From assembly GCA_017936685.1 (NCBI GenBank), contig JAGBFA010000011.1:150813-214812 (forward strand): a DNA stretch of 64,000 nucleotides. Direction: 5' to 3'. The DNA is from Alistipes sp. Lineage in GTDB: Bacteria; Bacteroidota; Bacteroidia; Bacteroidales; Rikenellaceae. The notes under the pieces are model-generated. The model had not been told where the DNA came from. It made no database searches and saw only the letters and a program-made list of their open reading frames with translations. The stretch's first letter is position 1. Each line of letters begins with the position of its first letter. Shown here piece by piece: positions 53,989 through 62,654 of this stretch. The translations under genes were made by a program, and so were the position numbers.

Positions 53989-55956
53989 CTATAACCAACC
54001 TCCGTTATCCGATACGCGGTTGCGTACCACAAGGGCGAATTTGCGTGTTACCTCCATGCCGCCCATGGCCGATCCGCCGACATTCTTGCCGCCCACGATG
54101 GCCTTTACGGTGACGATGGCCGTACCGGTCTTCGAGCAGTTGATGAGCAAGATGCCGTCGGTGATGGCCGGTGCCGTGGTGATGCCCAGATTCTGCATGT
54201 CGCTATTGGATATCTCGACAGATTTGTAGGTCAGCGACTTGCTGTTCTCGCCGAAGAACTGCGAAAGCGACAGACGCTGCTCGGCTCCCGCCTGCATGTA
54301 GATGCAGGGAGTGCCCTCGACATTGCGCAGCAGACGATATGCGTCGATATAGCCCGAACCCATCTTGCCTTTCAGATCGGCCAGATTGAGCGTGAACGGA
54401 CGGTCGTATGCGTCGTATGATGTCTTTGTTCCGGTCTGGTACTGGTCGATGTCCCATACCGACGTGAGCAGCAGGCTGCGGAACTCGTTGGCCGTGAACT
54501 TGCGGCCTATCTGTGCCGCATACGAGAGTCCCAATGCGGCGCAACCCGATACGTGGGGACATGCCATCGACGTACCCTGCATATAGCCGTACTTGCCGTA
54601 GGCATTGGTCTGTGTCGAATATACGGAGTATGCCACGCCGTAGGAGCTGTCGCCTCCCGGAGCCGTTATGTTGGTGCCGGTACCGTAGTTGGTATAATAT
54701 GCGGCGCGGTAGTCCGACGACATGCTGGCAACCGATATGTAGTTGTAGTATGCGCCGGGGTAGCCCGGAACGTCCGATGTCTCGTTGCCCGCAGCGAATA
54801 TGGCTATGCCGCCGTCGATGATGCCCTCGGCCTTGGCATTGGCGATGAAGTAGTCGATGGCCTCCTTCTCTATCGAGCACGAACGGTTGAATGCCGTGTC
54901 GCTGGTGAAGGTTCCTCCGTCGTAGCCCCACGAACATTGGAGTATGACGGCTCCGTTGTCGGCGGCATACTTTATGGCTTTGGCCGTATTGGCCATCGAG
55001 GCTCCGTCGTCGCCCGAGAATATCTGCAACGACATGACGCGCACGCCCTTGTGGGTAGCGTCGCCGCCCGCGATGCCGCATACGCCGATGCCGTTGCCGT
55101 TGACGGCGGCTATCGTGCCGGCTATATGTGTTCCGTGACCCACGTCCTGCGGATTAGACCACGATATGTTGCCGGTATTGTGAACGAAGTTGTATCCGTA
55201 GATATCGTCCTTGTAGCCGTTGCCGTCGTCGTCGCTGCCGCTCTTGCCGTTCAGCTCCTTCTCGTTGACCCACATGTTGGCGTTGAGGTCCTCGTGCGAG
55301 TGCATGACACCCTCGTCGACCACCGCCACGATGATGCGCGGATCGCCCGTCGAGAGCTTCCATGCCTCGAAGAGGTTGACATCGGCTCCGGCCTTGGCCA
55401 GCGTGCCGAGCGAACCGTCGTTCATATAGTGCCACTGGTACGAGAGACGGGGATCGTTGAACGGTGCCGCAGCGCGCGTGGCCTGCGATATCGCGGCCGG
55501 CTCGTCGCCCACTATCGGCTTGCATACCTCGGCGCGCTTGACGCGGGCATTGTACTGCACGCGCGCCACCTCCGAGATGGCGGCCAGACGCTCGGCCACC
55601 TGCTGCAAATCGGCATCTTCGTCGAACGAGAGCAGATACCACTGGTGCAGTCCCGAGCGGTGAGTGGCCTCGGTATTGGCTTCGTCGACGGGGAATACGC
55701 GTTCGATGCTTCGTGCAGAGATGCTGTTCATGATCTGGTCGACCTGCTCTATGCCCGAGCGGGTTGTCAAGGCACCGATCCTCTCGGCCGCCTCGGCCGT
55801 GAACTTCACGAGAATCTCTCCGCCGATGGCTCCGTCGGCCGAATTGATTATCTTCGAGCGTGTCGTATCGACTTCGATCTGCCGGCCCTGATCGGGATCC
55901 TGTGTGCAGGCGATCATCGTCGCAAAACAGAGAATTGATATCAGATATTTGTGCAT
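53989..55956 (-). CDS. Subtilisin-like (S8) serine protease lipoprotein
   Basis: A 655-residue protease, anchored by a lipoprotein signal (TMIAC, Cys17). Residues 25-165 are a propeptide-like region (GGEILVKFTAEAAERIG, LSFDEDADLQQVAERLAAI). The S8 domain has the full triad: D214 in IVAVVDEGVMHSHEDL, H274 in VGHGTHIAGTIAA, S463 in MQGTSMACPHVSG, with the oxyanion Asn N391 in FAAGNETSD. The last ~100 residues are a beta-sandwich (LTYKSVEISNSDMQ to FALVVRNR). Likely cell-surface, acting on host or self proteins. It lies 56 bp after murQ with no clear promoter between, so read-through from the MurNAc operon is possible. Confidence 0.93.
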   Translation of the reverse strand: MHKYLISILCFATMIACTQDPDQGRQIEVDTTRSKIINSADGAIGGEILVKFTAEAAERIGALTTRSGIEQVDQIMNSISARSIERVFPVDEANTEATHRSGLHQWYLLSFDEDADLQQVAERLAAISEVARVQYNARVKRAEVCKPIVGDEPAAISQATRAAAPFNDPRLSYQWHYMNDGSLGTLAKAGADVNLFEAWKLSTGDPRIIVAVVDEGVMHSHEDLNANMWVNEKELNGKSGSDDDGNGYKDDIYGYNFVHNTGNISWSNPQDVGHGTHIAGTIAAVNGNGIGVCGIAGGDATHKGVRVMSLQIFSGDDGASMANTAKAIKYAADNGAVILQCSWGYDGGTFTSDTAFNRSCSIEKEAIDYFIANAKAEGIIDGGIAIFAAGNETSDVPGYPGAYYNYISVASMSSDYRAAYYTNYGTGTNITAPGGDSSYGVAYSVYSTQTNAYGKYGYMQGTSMACPHVSGCAALGLSYAAQIGRKFTANEFRSLLLTSVWDIDQYQTGTKTSYDAYDRPFTLNLADLKGKMGSGYIDAYRLLRNVEGTPCIYMQAGAEQRLSLSQFFGENSKSLTYKSVEISNSDMQNLGITTAPAITDGILLINCSKTGTAIVTVKAIVGGKNVGGSAMGGMEVTRKFALVVRNRVSDNGGWL

Positions 55957-56012
55957 AAATATAAATTTGTTAAATAAAGTTTCGCAAGATAGGAAATTTT
56001 TAATAAAAACAG

Positions 56013-56828
56013 CTATTTCTCGTTAAAAATTTTCAAAGCCTCGCTCACCGATCCGTGCAGCAGCAACAGCCGGTGGGCTTCGTCGTAGGACAACCCCGTG
56101 CCCTCGACGATCATGCGTGTGCCGCGGTCGACGAGCTTGGCGTTCGAGAGCTGCATGTTGACCATGCGGCTGCCCTTGACACGCCCCAAGGCTATCATCG
56201 CCGAGGTGGTGATCATGTTGCATATCATCTTCTGGCCGGTGCCCGACTTCATGCGCGAGCTGCCGGTGACCACCTCCGGTCCCACGACCATCTCTATGGC
56301 TATCTCGGCCTCGCGGCTCAGCGGCGAGGAGGGGTTGCTGGTGATGCCGGCGGTCAAGATGCCGTTCTCGCGGGCGCGCCGCACGGCTGCCACCACGTAT
56401 GGCGTGGTGCCCGAGGCGGCTATGCCCACGAGTGTGTCGCGAGAGTTGATGTCGTGTGCTGCGAGGTCTCTCCACCCCTGTTCGGTGTCGTCCTCGGCAC
56501 CCTCGACGGGCGAGCGCAGGGCACGTTCGCCGCCGGCGATTACACCCACCACCAGCGACGGCGGCATGCCGAACGTTGGCGGTATCTCCGAGGCATCGAG
56601 CACGCCGAGACGGCCGCTCGTGCCGGCACCTATATAAAACAGACGGCCTCCGCGGCGCATGCGCCCTACAAGAACCTCCACCAGACGTTCGATGGCGGGT
56701 ATGGCTAATGCCACTGCGTCGGCCACCTTATGATCTTCGGCGTTGATCGCGTGCAGGATCTCGGCTGTCGACATTCGGTCGAGATCGTCGTATGGCGACG
56801 GTTGTTCCGTGATTTTCGTAAATTCCAT
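56013..56828 (-). CDS. murQ: N-acetylmuramic acid 6-phosphate etherase
   Basis: Cleaves the lactyl ether of MurNAc 6-phosphate, giving GlcNAc 6-phosphate and D-lactate, in peptidoglycan recycling. The SIS-domain signature GAGTSGRLGVLDASE (67-81) includes the catalytic Glu81. PPTFGMPPSLVVGVIAGGERALRSPVEGAEDD and VTGSSRMKSGTGQKMICNMITTSAMI are family blocks. At 271 residues it is a little short of E. coli MurQ (298), missing mainly the C-terminal helices. Third gene after a sugar kinase (24 bp) and an SSS transporter; the same transporter, kinase, etherase set handles MurNAc in Tannerella forsythia. Confidence 0.96.
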   Translation of the reverse strand: MEFTKITEQPSPYDDLDRMSTAEILHAINAEDHKVADAVALAIPAIERLVEVLVGRMRRGGRLFYIGAGTSGRLGVLDASEIPPTFGMPPSLVVGVIAGGERALRSPVEGAEDDTEQGWRDLAAHDINSRDTLVGIAASGTTPYVVAAVRRARENGILTAGITSNPSSPLSREAEIAIEMVVGPEVVTGSSRMKSGTGQKMICNMITTSAMIALGRVKGSRMVNMQLSNAKLVDRGTRMIVEGTGLSYDEAHRLLLLHGSVSEALKIFNEK

Positions 56829-56852
56829 TTGTAGATTGCAAACGAGTGTGCG

Positions 56853-57695
56853 TTACATTATATTGTGTCCGTGGTAGGCAATGAGTGCGTCGATTGGCGA
56901 GCGCATGATGCGCCCCGGCAGCAGCGAGTGCCGCTCGAGAGAGAGCAGCAGCCTCTCGCGGAAGAAATATGCCGTCGAGCCGACGAAGCCCACGGTGCGG
57001 CCTTCGGTGGCATACTGCATGACGTTGCGCTCGATGAAGGCGTCGAAAGCCCTGTCGACGCAGGCGGCCACGGCCGCATCGTCGATATGACGGGCGGCGA
57101 ACTCGGCAAAACCGGCCAGATAACGGTTGGCCTGCGGCTGACGATATACGCGGTCGATGATCTCGGCGTAAGAGGTGGCGCATTCTCGGTAGAGTGCTTC
57201 GCGCAGCTGCTCCGACATCAGGCCTTTGAGTATGTCGGCCACGACCAGACGGCCTATGTGCGCTCCGCTGCCCTCGTCGCCGAGCACGTAGCCCAGCGGC
57301 GGGACGTTGGCCGTGATGCGCTCCCCGTCGTAGAGACAGCTGTTCGATCCCGTGCCGAGTATGCACGCTATGCCGCCGCTATGGCCGCACAGTGCACGCG
57401 CCGCCCCGAGCATGTCGCTCTCTACCTCCGTTCGGGCTTGCGGAAATCTCTCTTGCAGTGCCCGACCGATGCGCTCGGCACCCTCGAAGATGCAGCCTGC
57501 GCCGTAGAAGTACACGGCTTCGATCTCGTGGGCGGCCACATGTGGCATGACCTGCTGATCGAGCGTCGCCGAGATCTTCTCGTCGCTGCAAGCAAAGGGG
57601 TTGAGCCCGTCAGTAGCAAGATGCACCGGACTGCTGCCGCTGCCGCATATCGCCCAGTGGCATTTGGTCGATCCGCTGTCGGCTATGAGTATCAT
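56853..57695 (-). CDS. murK: MurNAc/GlcNAc kinase (MurK-type, BadF/BadG family)
   Basis: A 280-residue ASKHA-fold sugar kinase. Phosphate-loop motifs are visible: ADSGSTKCHWAI at the N-terminus, CILGTGSNSCLYDG in the middle and LGYVLGDEGSGAHIGR, the family marker. Members include N-acetylglucosamine kinases and the MurNAc kinases MurK. Lying between a transporter (4-bp overlap, ATGA) and murQ, it most likely phosphorylates MurNAc at C6 so that MurQ can act. This makes uptake PTS-independent, unlike E. coli MurP. The substrate call rests on context and resemblance to Tannerella; GlcNAc activity may also be present. Confidence 0.85.
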   Translation of the reverse strand: MILIADSGSTKCHWAICGSGSSPVHLATDGLNPFACSDEKISATLDQQVMPHVAAHEIEAVYFYGAGCIFEGAERIGRALQERFPQARTEVESDMLGAARALCGHSGGIACILGTGSNSCLYDGERITANVPPLGYVLGDEGSGAHIGRLVVADILKGLMSEQLREALYRECATSYAEIIDRVYRQPQANRYLAGFAEFAARHIDDAAVAACVDRAFDAFIERNVMQYATEGRTVGFVGSTAYFFRERLLLSLERHSLLPGRIMRSPIDALIAYHGHNIM

Positions 57696-59197
57696 ACCTT
57701 AGATTTTTTGAGCGACAACAGCCCCAATCCTGCGGCCGTCAGCGCGGCGTTGATGATAAGTATCTCGTAGCCGAAACGGTAGCCGCCGAACCATCTCTCG
57801 GAGTTGCTCTGCAACAGCAGGCAGATGACGGGAGCCGCTACGGCCACGGCCGGCACCCATCGGTCGCGCACCTCGCGGCGGCAGAGTATGCCGAAGCCGA
57901 ACATGCCGAGTATGGGTCCGTAGGAGTAGCTGGCTACGGTGTAGACCAGCTGTATGACGCTGGCGTTGCCCCAGCGTTCGAAGGCGAGTATGCAGAGACA
58001 CATCATGACGGCCATTGCCGTATGCACGCGCTTGCGCATGCGTGTCAGCGAGGCCTCGTCGCCGCGCTTGCGGCCGTCGAGAATGTCGATCGTGAACGAG
58101 GTGGTGAGTGCCGTCAGAGCCGATCCGGCGGCCGAATATGTCGACGAGATCAACCCCAGCACGAACAGAATGCCGACCATAAGCGGCAGGCCGCACTGCG
58201 TGGCTGCGTAGGAGAACACTGCGTCGCTCTTGTCGATGACCGCGCTTCCGCCGGCATCGGTCATGGGGAAGAGCGACTCCGCACCGTTGTGTATGCCGCG
58301 CTGGGCGAGGAATATGTAGAAGAGCGTGCCGAGCACCAAGAAGAGAAATATGACCGCCGTCTGCAATATGATGGATATGACCATGTTCTTCTGCGAGTCG
58401 CGATAGTTGCGGCACGAGAGCGTGCGCTGCATCATGTCCTGATCCAGTCCGGTCATGGCTATGACCATGAATATGCCGGAGAGAAACTGCTTCCAGAAGT
58501 AGCGTCTGTCCGAGGGGTCGTCGAAGAAGAACATGCGCGAGAAGTCGTGCGAGCCGACGCTCTCGGCAGCCTGCCCGATGCCCATGCCCAGCTCCTTCAT
58601 CATGAAGACGATGCACAGTACCACGCTGCCTATCAGACACGCCGTTTTCAGCAGGTCGGTCCAGATTACCGACTGCACGCCGCCGCGGCGGGTGTAGAGC
58701 CAGACGAGAGTCATGAGTATGACGGCATTGACCCAGAACGGTATGCCGTAGGGTGTGAATACCAGCACCTGCAACACGGCGCAGATGACGTATGCGCGGA
58801 TCGAGGCCCCGAGCATCTTCGAGGCGAAGAAGAACCACGCGCCGGTGCGGTGCGAGCCGATGCCGAAGCGTCGGTCGAGATACTCGTAGAGCGACACCAC
58901 GCCCATGCGGTAGAAGAGCGGTATGAGCACGAAGGCTATGATCATATAGCCTACGATGAAGCCTGCGACCATCTGCATGTAGGAGAAGCCGTCGGCGGCG
59001 ACCGACCCGGGGACCGATATGAACGTCACGCCCGATATGGCGGCACCGACCATTGCCAGAGCGGCCACGCCCCAGTGGGTGCGGCGGCCGCCGGTGAAAA
59101 AGCCGGCATTGTCCGTTCGGCGCGATGCCATCAGTGCCACGGCGAAAAGTACGGCTATGTAAAGGACTACGGTGATTATGACTGTAACGGGACTCAT
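57692..59197 (-). CDS. Sodium:solute symporter, probable MurNAc transporter
   Basis: A 501-residue inner-membrane protein of the SSS family with about 13 membrane helices. The opening VIITVVLYIAVLFAVALMASRRTDNAGFFTGGRRTHWGVAALAMVGAAISGVTFISVPG is typical for the sodium-binding first helices (the DxxGFFTGGR-like loop and SGVTFISVPG), and GLISSTYSAAGSALTALTTSF is the helix 8 motif with sodium-site serines. It heads the minus-strand operon with murK and murQ, overlapping murK by four bases. In Tannerella the equivalent transporter imports MurNAc. Here that substrate is inferred from the operon. A TATATTTG box lies 39 nt upstream, next to a run of nine G. Confidence 0.88.
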   Translation of the reverse strand: MSPVTVIITVVLYIAVLFAVALMASRRTDNAGFFTGGRRTHWGVAALAMVGAAISGVTFISVPGSVAADGFSYMQMVAGFIVGYMIIAFVLIPLFYRMGVVSLYEYLDRRFGIGSHRTGAWFFFASKMLGASIRAYVICAVLQVLVFTPYGIPFWVNAVILMTLVWLYTRRGGVQSVIWTDLLKTACLIGSVVLCIVFMMKELGMGIGQAAESVGSHDFSRMFFFDDPSDRRYFWKQFLSGIFMVIAMTGLDQDMMQRTLSCRNYRDSQKNMVISIILQTAVIFLFLVLGTLFYIFLAQRGIHNGAESLFPMTDAGGSAVIDKSDAVFSYAATQCGLPLMVGILFVLGLISSTYSAAGSALTALTTSFTIDILDGRKRGDEASLTRMRKRVHTAMAVMMCLCILAFERWGNASVIQLVYTVASYSYGPILGMFGFGILCRREVRDRWVPAVAVAAPVICLLLQSNSERWFGGYRFGYEILIINAALTAAGLGLLSLKKSKV

Positions 59198-59235
59198 TGT
59201 TTTCAGTTCGGGTTATCGTTTGTTTTTTCCGAATG

Positions 59236-59273
59236 CAAATATACGCATAATTCTTCGAACTCCGCCCCCCCCC
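59236..59273 (-). promoter_or_regulatory. Promoter of the MurNAc operon with a poly-G tract at the -33 position
   Basis: TATATTTG (plus 59236-59243) on the minus strand. The -33 element would fall near 59264, exactly where nine consecutive G occur on the minus strand (plus 59265-59273, C). Confidence 0.45.
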
Positions 59274-59289
59274 TTTGTCCGGCGTTCTT

Positions 59290-59640
59290 CACCCTGCGTC
59301 ATAGGTCGTGCATTGACATGATGCTGTCACTCCGATGCAGGACGCATGCCCGACCGCGGGAGTCTCTGTACACGCACTGTCACTCCGAGGAGCCGCAGGC
59401 GACGTGGGAGTCTCGCCGTCGGGAGCGTGTTTGCCGCACAGGGATTTGTAGCGCAACAGAGATTCTCACGTCGCGTGCATAGCACGCTCCTCAGAATGAC
59501 AGAATAGTGGAAATAGTCGCGCACAGATTTCTCGCTCGCGCTCGAAATGACAGGACACCAGAATGTCACTCCGATGCAGGACGCATGCCCGACCGCGGGA
59601 GTCTCGCCTCCCCACCTGAATTTACGACAGTACCAAAACA
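59290..59640. repeat. Dispersed hairpin repeats
   Basis: The gap 59274-59725 has no gene. It holds plus-strand GGGAGTCTC-type elements (about 59325-59360 and 59378-59415), a minus-strand constant-flank element with stem GCGTGC/GCACGC (59473-59487), a GNRA hairpin with GCGA loop on the minus strand (59528-59547), and another GGGAGTCTC element with its tail CACCTGAATTTACGACAG near 59615. Confidence 0.8.
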
Positions 59641-59725
59641 GCGGCGGCCGAAGAGAGACGGCAAAGGCATGAAAATCCCGGGCACAGCGGCACCCGGGAA
59701 TATTCAGCAACGGCGGCTTTGGCCG

Positions 59726-60709
59726 TCACTTGGTTATGGTATAGATCTGATGCTCCATCTCGCGAATGTAGTCGCGCTTGTCCAACTGCGGCGCATAGAC
59801 CGAGAAAACGATGGTCGTGATCTGTGCCGTATCCATATCGATGGTCGAATAGCTCACGAACGGACCGCCCATGAAGTCGCCGTAGACGTCCCACAGGCCG
59901 CGCAGTTCGAACCAGTAGCGGTCACCTATTTTAAATGTGGAGTATATGGGCGGCATCTCCTTCGAAATCTGCATGTACGATCCGGCCGACGGACCGGGGA
60001 TCTTGGCCAGACGGTTGTCGATGGCACGCTCCAACCACTCGGCCGTAAGATCGGTGCGATCGGTGCAGGGATAGCTGAATGCGAATATGTCCTGGCTCAT
60101 GCGATTGTAGTCCTTGCGCAGCCACAATATGCGGTCGTCGACCGTATTAGCCTTGAAATAGCCCTGCAAGATGGTCATGTTCAAGCCGGTATGCTCCTCG
60201 AAAAGGCGGCTTTTCTCCTCGTCTCTCAGATTGCGGAACATATCCAGATCACGGTCGCGCTCGGCCATCTCCAACACCCGCATAAGTGCGTCGCCGTGCT
60301 CGGAGAGATATGCCAGAGCCGATTCGGGCGAGGTGGCTTTCAGAGACACTATGATCTGCGGCTTGGCCGTATAGTCGTACTGCACCATCATATCGGTGGC
60401 GGTGCGCAGCGAATCGAACGACACGGTGAGTATGTTGCTCTGCTTGTTCAGCAGATCGTTCATGCGCTGCTTGGTGGTGTGGTTTATGTCGAAATATGTC
60501 TCGGGCGTATTCAGACGCGGCACCTGCGCCTCCAACAGCGAGCGTAGCGTATCGCCCAGTGCACCCTGCCACTGCTCGTCGGGGCATATCACCAACAGTT
60601 CGTAGGGGCGGCCGAGCGAGGTGCGGCCGTCGGACATAAGACCGCGGCAGCCGACCGACGCAAAGAGGGTCAGGCAGAGGGCGGCGAAGTATAAAAGAGA
60701 TCTTTTCAT
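59726..60709 (-). CDS. DUF4837 family lipoprotein
   Basis: A 327-residue lipoprotein (lipobox LFASVGC, Cys21) of the Bacteroidota-specific DUF4837 family, function unknown. Characteristic segments: GRPYELLVICPDEQWQGALGDTLRSLLEAQVPRLNTPETYFDINH near the N-terminus, QPDYTAKPQIIV-like YDYTAKPQIIVSLKA, HTGLNMTILQGYFKANTVDDRILWLRKDYN and WFELRGLWDVYGDFMGGPFVSYS. Roughly mid-protein there is a helical charged part (LEMAERDRDLDMFRNLRDEEKSRLFEEH). The start at 60709 gives the lipoprotein signal; an ATG at 60748 does not. Transcribed divergently from the deacetylase gene, with a TATCTTTG box at 60779-60786. Confidence 0.88.
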   Translation of the reverse strand: MKRSLLYFAALCLTLFASVGCRGLMSDGRTSLGRPYELLVICPDEQWQGALGDTLRSLLEAQVPRLNTPETYFDINHTTKQRMNDLLNKQSNILTVSFDSLRTATDMMVQYDYTAKPQIIVSLKATSPESALAYLSEHGDALMRVLEMAERDRDLDMFRNLRDEEKSRLFEEHTGLNMTILQGYFKANTVDDRILWLRKDYNRMSQDIFAFSYPCTDRTDLTAEWLERAIDNRLAKIPGPSAGSYMQISKEMPPIYSTFKIGDRYWFELRGLWDVYGDFMGGPFVSYSTIDMDTAQITTIVFSVYAPQLDKRDYIREMEHQIYTITK

Positions 60710-60778
60710 AGCGATAGGTTTTTCTCGACATCTCGTCGTCACATGCAAATAGCACGCTTTTCAGGACAATGTCATCGA

Positions 60779-60824
60779 CAAAGATAGCAAAATTTCCCGA
60801 TTTACGAAAAAAAAGCTATTTTTG
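60779..60824. promoter_or_regulatory. Divergent -7 elements for the DUF4837 gene and the deacetylase operon
   Basis: TATCTTTG on the minus strand (60779-60786) and TATTTTTG on the plus strand (60817-60824), 30 bp apart. The plus-strand box implies transcription begins near 60830, past an ATG at 60827. Confidence 0.55.
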
Positions 60825-60853
60825 CAATGTTTAACTTTGATTGGCAATTTCCG

Positions 60854-61462
60854 ATGAGAATCAATCCGCCCGGCTTCATACGCCGATTGTATCCCGATAT
60901 GATATGGCGTATCGACGATCCCGAAGCCGTATTCCTCACATTCGACGACGGTCCCACGCCCGGCGTGACGGAGTGGATACTCTCGACATTGGAGAAGTAC
61001 GACGCCAAGGCCACATTCTTCGTCCTGGGCAAGAACGCCGAGATGTATCCCGATCTATATCAAAGGATTCTCGATGCCGGTCACAAGGTGGGCAACCACA
61101 CCTACTCCCACCAGAAGGGGTGGGGCATGCCGCTCGAACGCTATATCGAGGATATTGATTTCGCCTCGTCGATCGTGCGCTCGGAGCTGTTCCGTCCGCC
61201 CTACGCGCGTGTCACCCCCTCGCAGATGCGGGTGGTCGGCCAACGCTTCAAGATTGTGATGTGGAGCGTGCTGTCGCGCGACTACAACCGCGCCGTATCG
61301 CCGCGCAAGTGTCTGCGCGGTGTGATAAAGGACATACGCGGCGGCGACATCATCGCCTTCCACGACAGTGCCAAGTCGTTCCGCAACATGAGCCACGCCC
61401 TGCCGGCCACGCTCAAAAAGATATCGTCATTAGGATTGAAGTGTAAAATAATAGAGTTGTAG
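60854..61462 (+). CDS. Polysaccharide deacetylase (NodB domain)
   Basis: A 202-residue carbohydrate esterase family 4-type enzyme removing N-acetyl groups from a polymer such as peptidoglycan or a surface glycan. All NodB motifs are visible: TFDDGP (D31, D32), HTYSH (H82, H86), RPPYARV and AFHDS near the C-terminus. No signal peptide or anchor is evident, which is odd for an enzyme acting on envelope polymers. The start is set at 60854 because the promoter's -7 box ends at 60824, so an ATG at 60827 would lie upstream of the transcript. It precedes ubiX by 3 bp. Confidence 0.88.
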   Translation: MRINPPGFIRRLYPDMIWRIDDPEAVFLTFDDGPTPGVTEWILSTLEKYDAKATFFVLGKNAEMYPDLYQRILDAGHKVGNHTYSHQKGWGMPLERYIEDIDFASSIVRSELFRPPYARVTPSQMRVVGQRFKIVMWSVLSRDYNRAVSPRKCLRGVIKDIRGGDIIAFHDSAKSFRNMSHALPATLKKISSLGLKCKIIEL

Positions 61463-61465
61463 CAG

Positions 61466-62026
61466 ATGAATATCGTAGTAGCCGTCACCGGAGCCAGCGG
61501 CGCAATATATGCGCGTCAGACATTGGAGTGCCTGCTCGCCTCCGACGAGGTGGAGTCTATTGCCTTGATCGTCAGTGATAACGCGCGCAAGGTCATATCG
61601 CACGAGGGCATCTGTCTGCCCGACGACGGCCGCATACGCCGCTTCGACAACGACGACATGACGGCATCGGTGGCCAGCGGCTCGGCCGAGTGGGACGCTA
61701 TGATCGTCGTACCGGCATCGATGGGTACGCTGGGGCGCATAGCCGCCGGCGTGTCGCACTCGCTTATCGAGCGTGCGGCCGACGTGATGCTCAAAGAGCG
61801 TCGCCGGCTGATACTCGTCGTGCGCGAGGCACCCTACTCGCTCATACACCTGCGCAACATGACCGCCCTGACCCAGGCCGGCGGCATAATATTACCCGCC
61901 TCGCCGTCGTTCTATATCAAGGCCGCGACCATCGACGAGTTGTGCATGAGCGTCACGCTCCGCGCTGTGTCGATGGCTGGCATAGAGACCGAGCGCGAAC
62001 GCTGGGGCGATGAGAGAAATGTATAA
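61466..62026 (+). CDS. ubiX: Flavin prenyltransferase
   Basis: Adds a dimethylallyl group to FMN, making prenylated FMN for UbiD-type decarboxylases. 186 residues of the flavoprotein fold: VVAVTGASGAIYARQTLECL at the N-terminus (FMN site), MIVVPASMGTLGRIAAGVSHSLIERAADVMLKERRRLILVVREAPYSLIHLRNM (substrate and FMN contacts), and the C-terminal TIDELCMSVTLRAVSMAGIE. In Bacteroidota the partner UbiD usually serves menaquinone or phenolic-acid routes; it is not in this window. Tight spacing with the deacetylase upstream (3 bp) and the zinc-ribbon gene downstream (18 bp) suggests one transcript. Confidence 0.95.
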   Translation: MNIVVAVTGASGAIYARQTLECLLASDEVESIALIVSDNARKVISHEGICLPDDGRIRRFDNDDMTASVASGSAEWDAMIVVPASMGTLGRIAAGVSHSLIERAADVMLKERRRLILVVREAPYSLIHLRNMTALTQAGGIILPASPSFYIKAATIDELCMSVTLRAVSMAGIETERERWGDERNV

Positions 62027-62044
62027 CCATTAAATTATAATAAT

Positions 62045-62551
62045 ATGTTTTGTACCAAATGCGGAAAGCAGATCGAGGACGACGCACGCTTCTGTCCTTA
62101 CTGCGGTCAGATAACCGACAACGGAGTGGCAGCCGACGAGCAGGCCTCGCCCATAGCACGCGTTTCGCACCGCAAACGCAACTGGATCATAGCCTCGGCA
62201 GCCGTCATAGCCGTAGCATTGGCCGCATTCGGCGTATGGAAGATTTGGTTCGCCTATCCCACCACGCCCGAAGCCGTCTTGACGGCATTCTTCGAGGCAT
62301 GGCAGCGCGGTGACGACGACGATATGTGCCGCTACGCCATGCACGACGATGATGACAACGACGATCGTGAAGATGTGATCGAGCATCTGGCCGAGCATAC
62401 CCGACTCGACTCGTTCCGTCTGGGCGAGATGTCGTGGGACGGCCGCTATCGCCGCATCGATGTCGAGTTGGTGATCGACGGCCAACCCGTTTCGGGCAAC
62501 GCCCGCCTGTCGGAGAACGACGGCAAATGGACCGTCGACTGGTGGTATTGA
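62045..62551 (+). CDS. Zinc-ribbon membrane protein (DUF4878-like)
   Basis: A 168-residue membrane protein. The N-terminal zinc ribbon has C3, C6, C17 and C20 (MFCTKCGKQIEDDARFCPYCG). A basic stretch (VSHRKRN) leads into one membrane helix at about 46-66 (NWIIASAAVIAVALAAFGVW). Outside the membrane is a small domain opening TPEAVLTAFFEAWQRGDDDDMCRYAMHDDDDNDD and ending DGKWTVDWWY, the pattern of DUF4878-type lumazine-binding-like (cystatin/NTF2-like) folds. Function unknown. It is the third gene after ubiX and may be co-transcribed. Confidence 0.82.
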   Translation: MFCTKCGKQIEDDARFCPYCGQITDNGVAADEQASPIARVSHRKRNWIIASAAVIAVALAAFGVWKIWFAYPTTPEAVLTAFFEAWQRGDDDDMCRYAMHDDDDNDDREDVIEHLAEHTRLDSFRLGEMSWDGRYRRIDVELVIDGQPVSGNARLSENDGKWTVDWWY

Positions 62552-62581
62552 CCCGCTCGCGGCAGATAAATGGCGAATTAA

Positions 62582-62612
62582 TTGACGATAACGTATTTTT
62601 TTTCTATTTTTG
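62582..62612 (+). promoter_or_regulatory. Promoter of efp
   Basis: TTG at 62582-62584, 20 nt, TATTTTTG at 62605-62612: a full consensus match. Leader about 36 nt. Confidence 0.75.
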
Positions 62613-62654
62613 CACGTCTTTTTGCGAGATATTTAATTTAATACATATACGATT

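Noticed and set aside
60827-60853. Upstream ATG for the polysaccharide deacetylase
   Set aside because: A TATTTTTG box ends at 60824, so the transcript would begin at or after this ATG; the next in-frame ATG at 60854 is preferred. A further upstream promoter could reverse this.
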